Part shown: in pieces, positions 62,255 to 64,000 of the stretch
Numbering within the stretch: the first letter of the stretch is position 1
How the letters are laid out: each line of letters starts with the position of its first letter
Assembly (NCBI GenBank): GCA_002633025.1
Contig: NMRB01000412.1
Location: 80,089 to 144,088 of the forward strand
DNA length: 64,000 nucleotides
Source: Notospermus geniculatus
Taxonomy: Eukaryota; Nemertea; Pilidiophora; Heteronemertea; Lineidae
Direction of reading: 5' to 3'
Made by a program: the position numbers and the translations under genes
The notes under the pieces: generated by a model
Databases searched by the model: none
The model's input: only the letters and a program-made list of their open reading frames with translations
Told to the model about the DNA's origin: nothing

Positions 62255-64000
62255 TCGTGTCTGATGATCTTTCTATTAATGATACTCCTTACTTTAAATA
62301 CCGCTGGACTGAGAACAAAACTCCTTCCAGTCATTGACTGTCTTAAAAATGTACCTTTTGACATTATTTTATTACAAGAGATTCATGCTGTGCCTCAATC
62401 AAACGTTAAATTAATAGAAAAGGAATTGAACGTAAAATCACATTTTAATAATGGAACTGTCTTATCTAGGGGAACTGGAATTTTAACGAAAGATACAGAA
62501 AATGTAGTCATTAGCAATTCTAGGGGACTTGATAATAACGGAAATTCTTTAATTTTAAACACCCAAATTAATAATCAACCAATCAATATCGTTAATCTCT
62601 ATGCACCAAATGAGGGGGGTGAAAGATCTAGGTTTTTTAAAGATATAAACAATCAGCTTGACAACAACACACCAACAATCATTGGTGGTGATTTTAACTT
62701 TGTTGAAGATGCTAACCACGATAAAGCTTCTAGTGAACCAATTACAAGGGCTACTCAAGAAGCAGCTAAGAAGGGAAAACGGGCGTTTAACGAGATCTTA
62801 GCAAAAATGGAACTCACTGACCCAATGCGGGAGATGTATGAAGATATAAAATTATATACCAGAAGGAACCCAAAAACATCATCTAGGCTTGATAGAATAT
62901 ACATCCACCAATCATTATTACCACTCATAAGAAAATATATACATATCCCAGTAGCCTTCTCTGACCATGACATCTTTGGTTTTGAATTCGATATGAAAGA
63001 ACATAAAAGATGGGGAAGGGGACTATGGAAATTAAATAATAGCATTTTAACAGACGAGGAATATCAGAGAGTCATTAAGACTTTTTGGGAGGAATGGGGA
63101 AGACAAAAACCGGGAATGCAACATGAAGAATGGTGGGATAGGGGAAAAGAGATAATTAAAGATTTAACTATTGAGTATTGTAAAGGTAAAGCAAAACAGA
63201 AGGATTTTAATGAAAAAGAAATTAAAGCAAGACTCCATGATCTAGCAAACACAGAGCATTTGAATACTGGAGAGAGGGAAGACATTATCAGACTTAAAGC
63301 ACAATTAAAACACCTCGAGGACGAAAAACTAAAAGGAGCTCAGGTCAGGAGTAGGGCCGACTATGTTGAGAAGGGCGAAAAGCCAACTAAGTACTTTTTT
63401 AACCTCGAAAAAACAAGGGCCAAAAGTAAAGAATTGAAAAGTGTTCTGGTGAACGGAGTAGAAACTACCGAGGAGGGTCAAATATTAAAAGAAGTAGAGA
63501 ATTTTTACAAGACATTGTATAAATCTGAAGGCACTGACCCAGAGGCACAGCATGAAATACTCAAATACATTAGAAATACACTGTCCCAGGGTGAAAGCCA
63601 ACTATGCGAGGGATTGATTACAATAGAAGAATGCCGAAAAGCCTTGGATCTGATGAAGAACAACAAATCACCAGGATCGGATGGGTTAACTAAGGAATTT
63701 TATATTACATTTTGGGAAATCATTGGCCCGGACTTAACTGAAGGCTTAAATAATAATTTCTTCAATACTTCGTTAACAAACTCGCAGAAAGAAGCAATTA
63801 TAACTATATTATACAAAAACAAAGGTGACCCCCGAGAATTAAAAAATTGGAGACCAATCAGCCTGCTCAATATAGATTACAAAATTCTTAGTAAAGTTTT
63901 AACCAACCGACTCAAAAAAGTCATGGAACTTTTAATACATACTGATCAAGCTTGTGGAGTACCTGGGCGCTCCATTCATGATCATCTCTTTTTAATACAA
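62255..64000 (+). mobile_element. Second LINE, 5'-truncated, runs off the window
   Basis: It starts close to ORF2 with GATCTTTCTATTAATGAT, like the GTATCTTTAAGATAGAATGA before ORF2 of the first LINE. No ORF1 precedes it. It is in the same orientation, directly after the first LINE's 3' region, with an N at 62247 near the junction. Confidence 0.8.
62279..64000 (+). CDS. LINE ORF2, second family member (partial)
   Basis: Open for 574 codons from the ATG at 62279 to the window end; no stop seen. It has the APE endonuclease motifs (LNTAGLRTK, ILLQEIHAV, GGDFNFVED, VAFSDHDIFGFEF) and the start of the reverse transcriptase (NNKSPGSDGLTKEFY, LKNWRPISLLNIDYK, DQACGVPGRSIHDH). It aligns with 58557 onward without large gaps, but many residues differ, so it is a related family and not a fresh duplicate. 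The FADD box and C-terminus would lie beyond 64000. Whether it is intact cannot be judged. Confidence 0.92.
   Translation, partial: MILLTLNTAGLRTKLLPVIDCLKNVPFDIILLQEIHAVPQSNVKLIEKELNVKSHFNNGTVLSRGTGILTKDTENVVISNSRGLDNNGNSLILNTQINNQPINIVNLYAPNEGGERSRFFKDINNQLDNNTPTIIGGDFNFVEDANHDKASSEPITRATQEAAKKGKRAFNEILAKMELTDPMREMYEDIKLYTRRNPKTSSRLDRIYIHQSLLPLIRKYIHIPVAFSDHDIFGFEFDMKEHKRWGRGLWKLNNSILTDEEYQRVIKTFWEEWGRQKPGMQHEEWWDRGKEIIKDLTIEYCKGKAKQKDFNEKEIKARLHDLANTEHLNTGEREDIIRLKAQLKHLEDEKLKGAQVRSRADYVEKGEKPTKYFFNLEKTRAKSKELKSVLVNGVETTEEGQILKEVENFYKTLYKSEGTDPEAQHEILKYIRNTLSQGESQLCEGLITIEECRKALDLMKNNKSPGSDGLTKEFYITFWEIIGPDLTEGLNNNFFNTSLTNSQKEAIITILYKNKGDPRELKNWRPISLLNIDYKILSKVLTNRLKKVMELLIHTDQACGVPGRSIHDHLFLIQ

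Overview
The window is eukaryotic, intron-bearing and dominated by transposable elements. It has spliced exons with GT-AG borders, tRNA-derived SINEs, TTAGGG-type telomere-like repeats and many deuterostome-type transposon families. The palindromic word TAGGCCTA is very frequent. Together these point to a marine invertebrate deuterostome (lancelet, echinoderm or hemichordate); I cannot choose among them from sequence alone. There is no prokaryotic gene organisation and no CRISPR. An assembly gap of N covers 42036-42931, and single Ns lie at 1173, 19006, 32047, 41058, 56019 and 62247.

Layout. 0.7-4.2 kb: an AT-rich minisatellite that switches strand in its middle and carries a SINE. 6.9-9.5 kb: MITEs and a GATCGATGA simple-repeat field split by a 0.9 kb element. 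10.7-12.6 kb: three short-motif clusters. 13.2-16.7 kb: a decayed Harbinger, two copies of one SINE and a long foldback. 17.5-29.1 kb: a small secreted Kunitz-inhibitor gene in three exons whose introns are packed with foldback, MULE-like, Helitron-like and Harbinger elements. 29.1-33.6 kb: MITEs and an LTR-retrotransposon gag relic broken by other insertions. 33.6-39.2 kb: a PIF/Harbinger element with both of its typical genes, a frameshifted transposase and a Myb-like protein on the other strand. 39.7-40.9 kb: exons of a SAP + SWIM-zinc-finger protein, the last one cut by a MULE-like MITE. 41.6-44.7 kb: MITEs, the gap and another foldback. 44.9-51.2 kb: a composite of a strand-switching ~200-bp satellite, a telomere-like tract and an array of a sharply conserved 20-bp word. 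51.5-56.3 kb: MITEs and a SINE. 56.3-64 kb: a histone H3 promoter and first codons broken by an intact Tx1/L1-type LINE, followed head-to-tail by a second, diverged LINE that runs off the window.

Host genes are few: the Kunitz gene (apparently intact), the SAP/SWIM gene (interrupted) and the H3 start (interrupted). The LINE at 57.3-61.9 kb has both ORFs open and could be a recently active copy. The strongest candidates for something undescribed are the 20-bp word array at 49.2-51.2 kb with its satellite and telomere-like neighbours, the histone-H3/LINE junction, and the repeated theme of kilobase-scale dyad symmetry (four foldbacks and two strand-switching satellites in 64 kb). All boundaries and identities come from reading by eye; no database search was possible.
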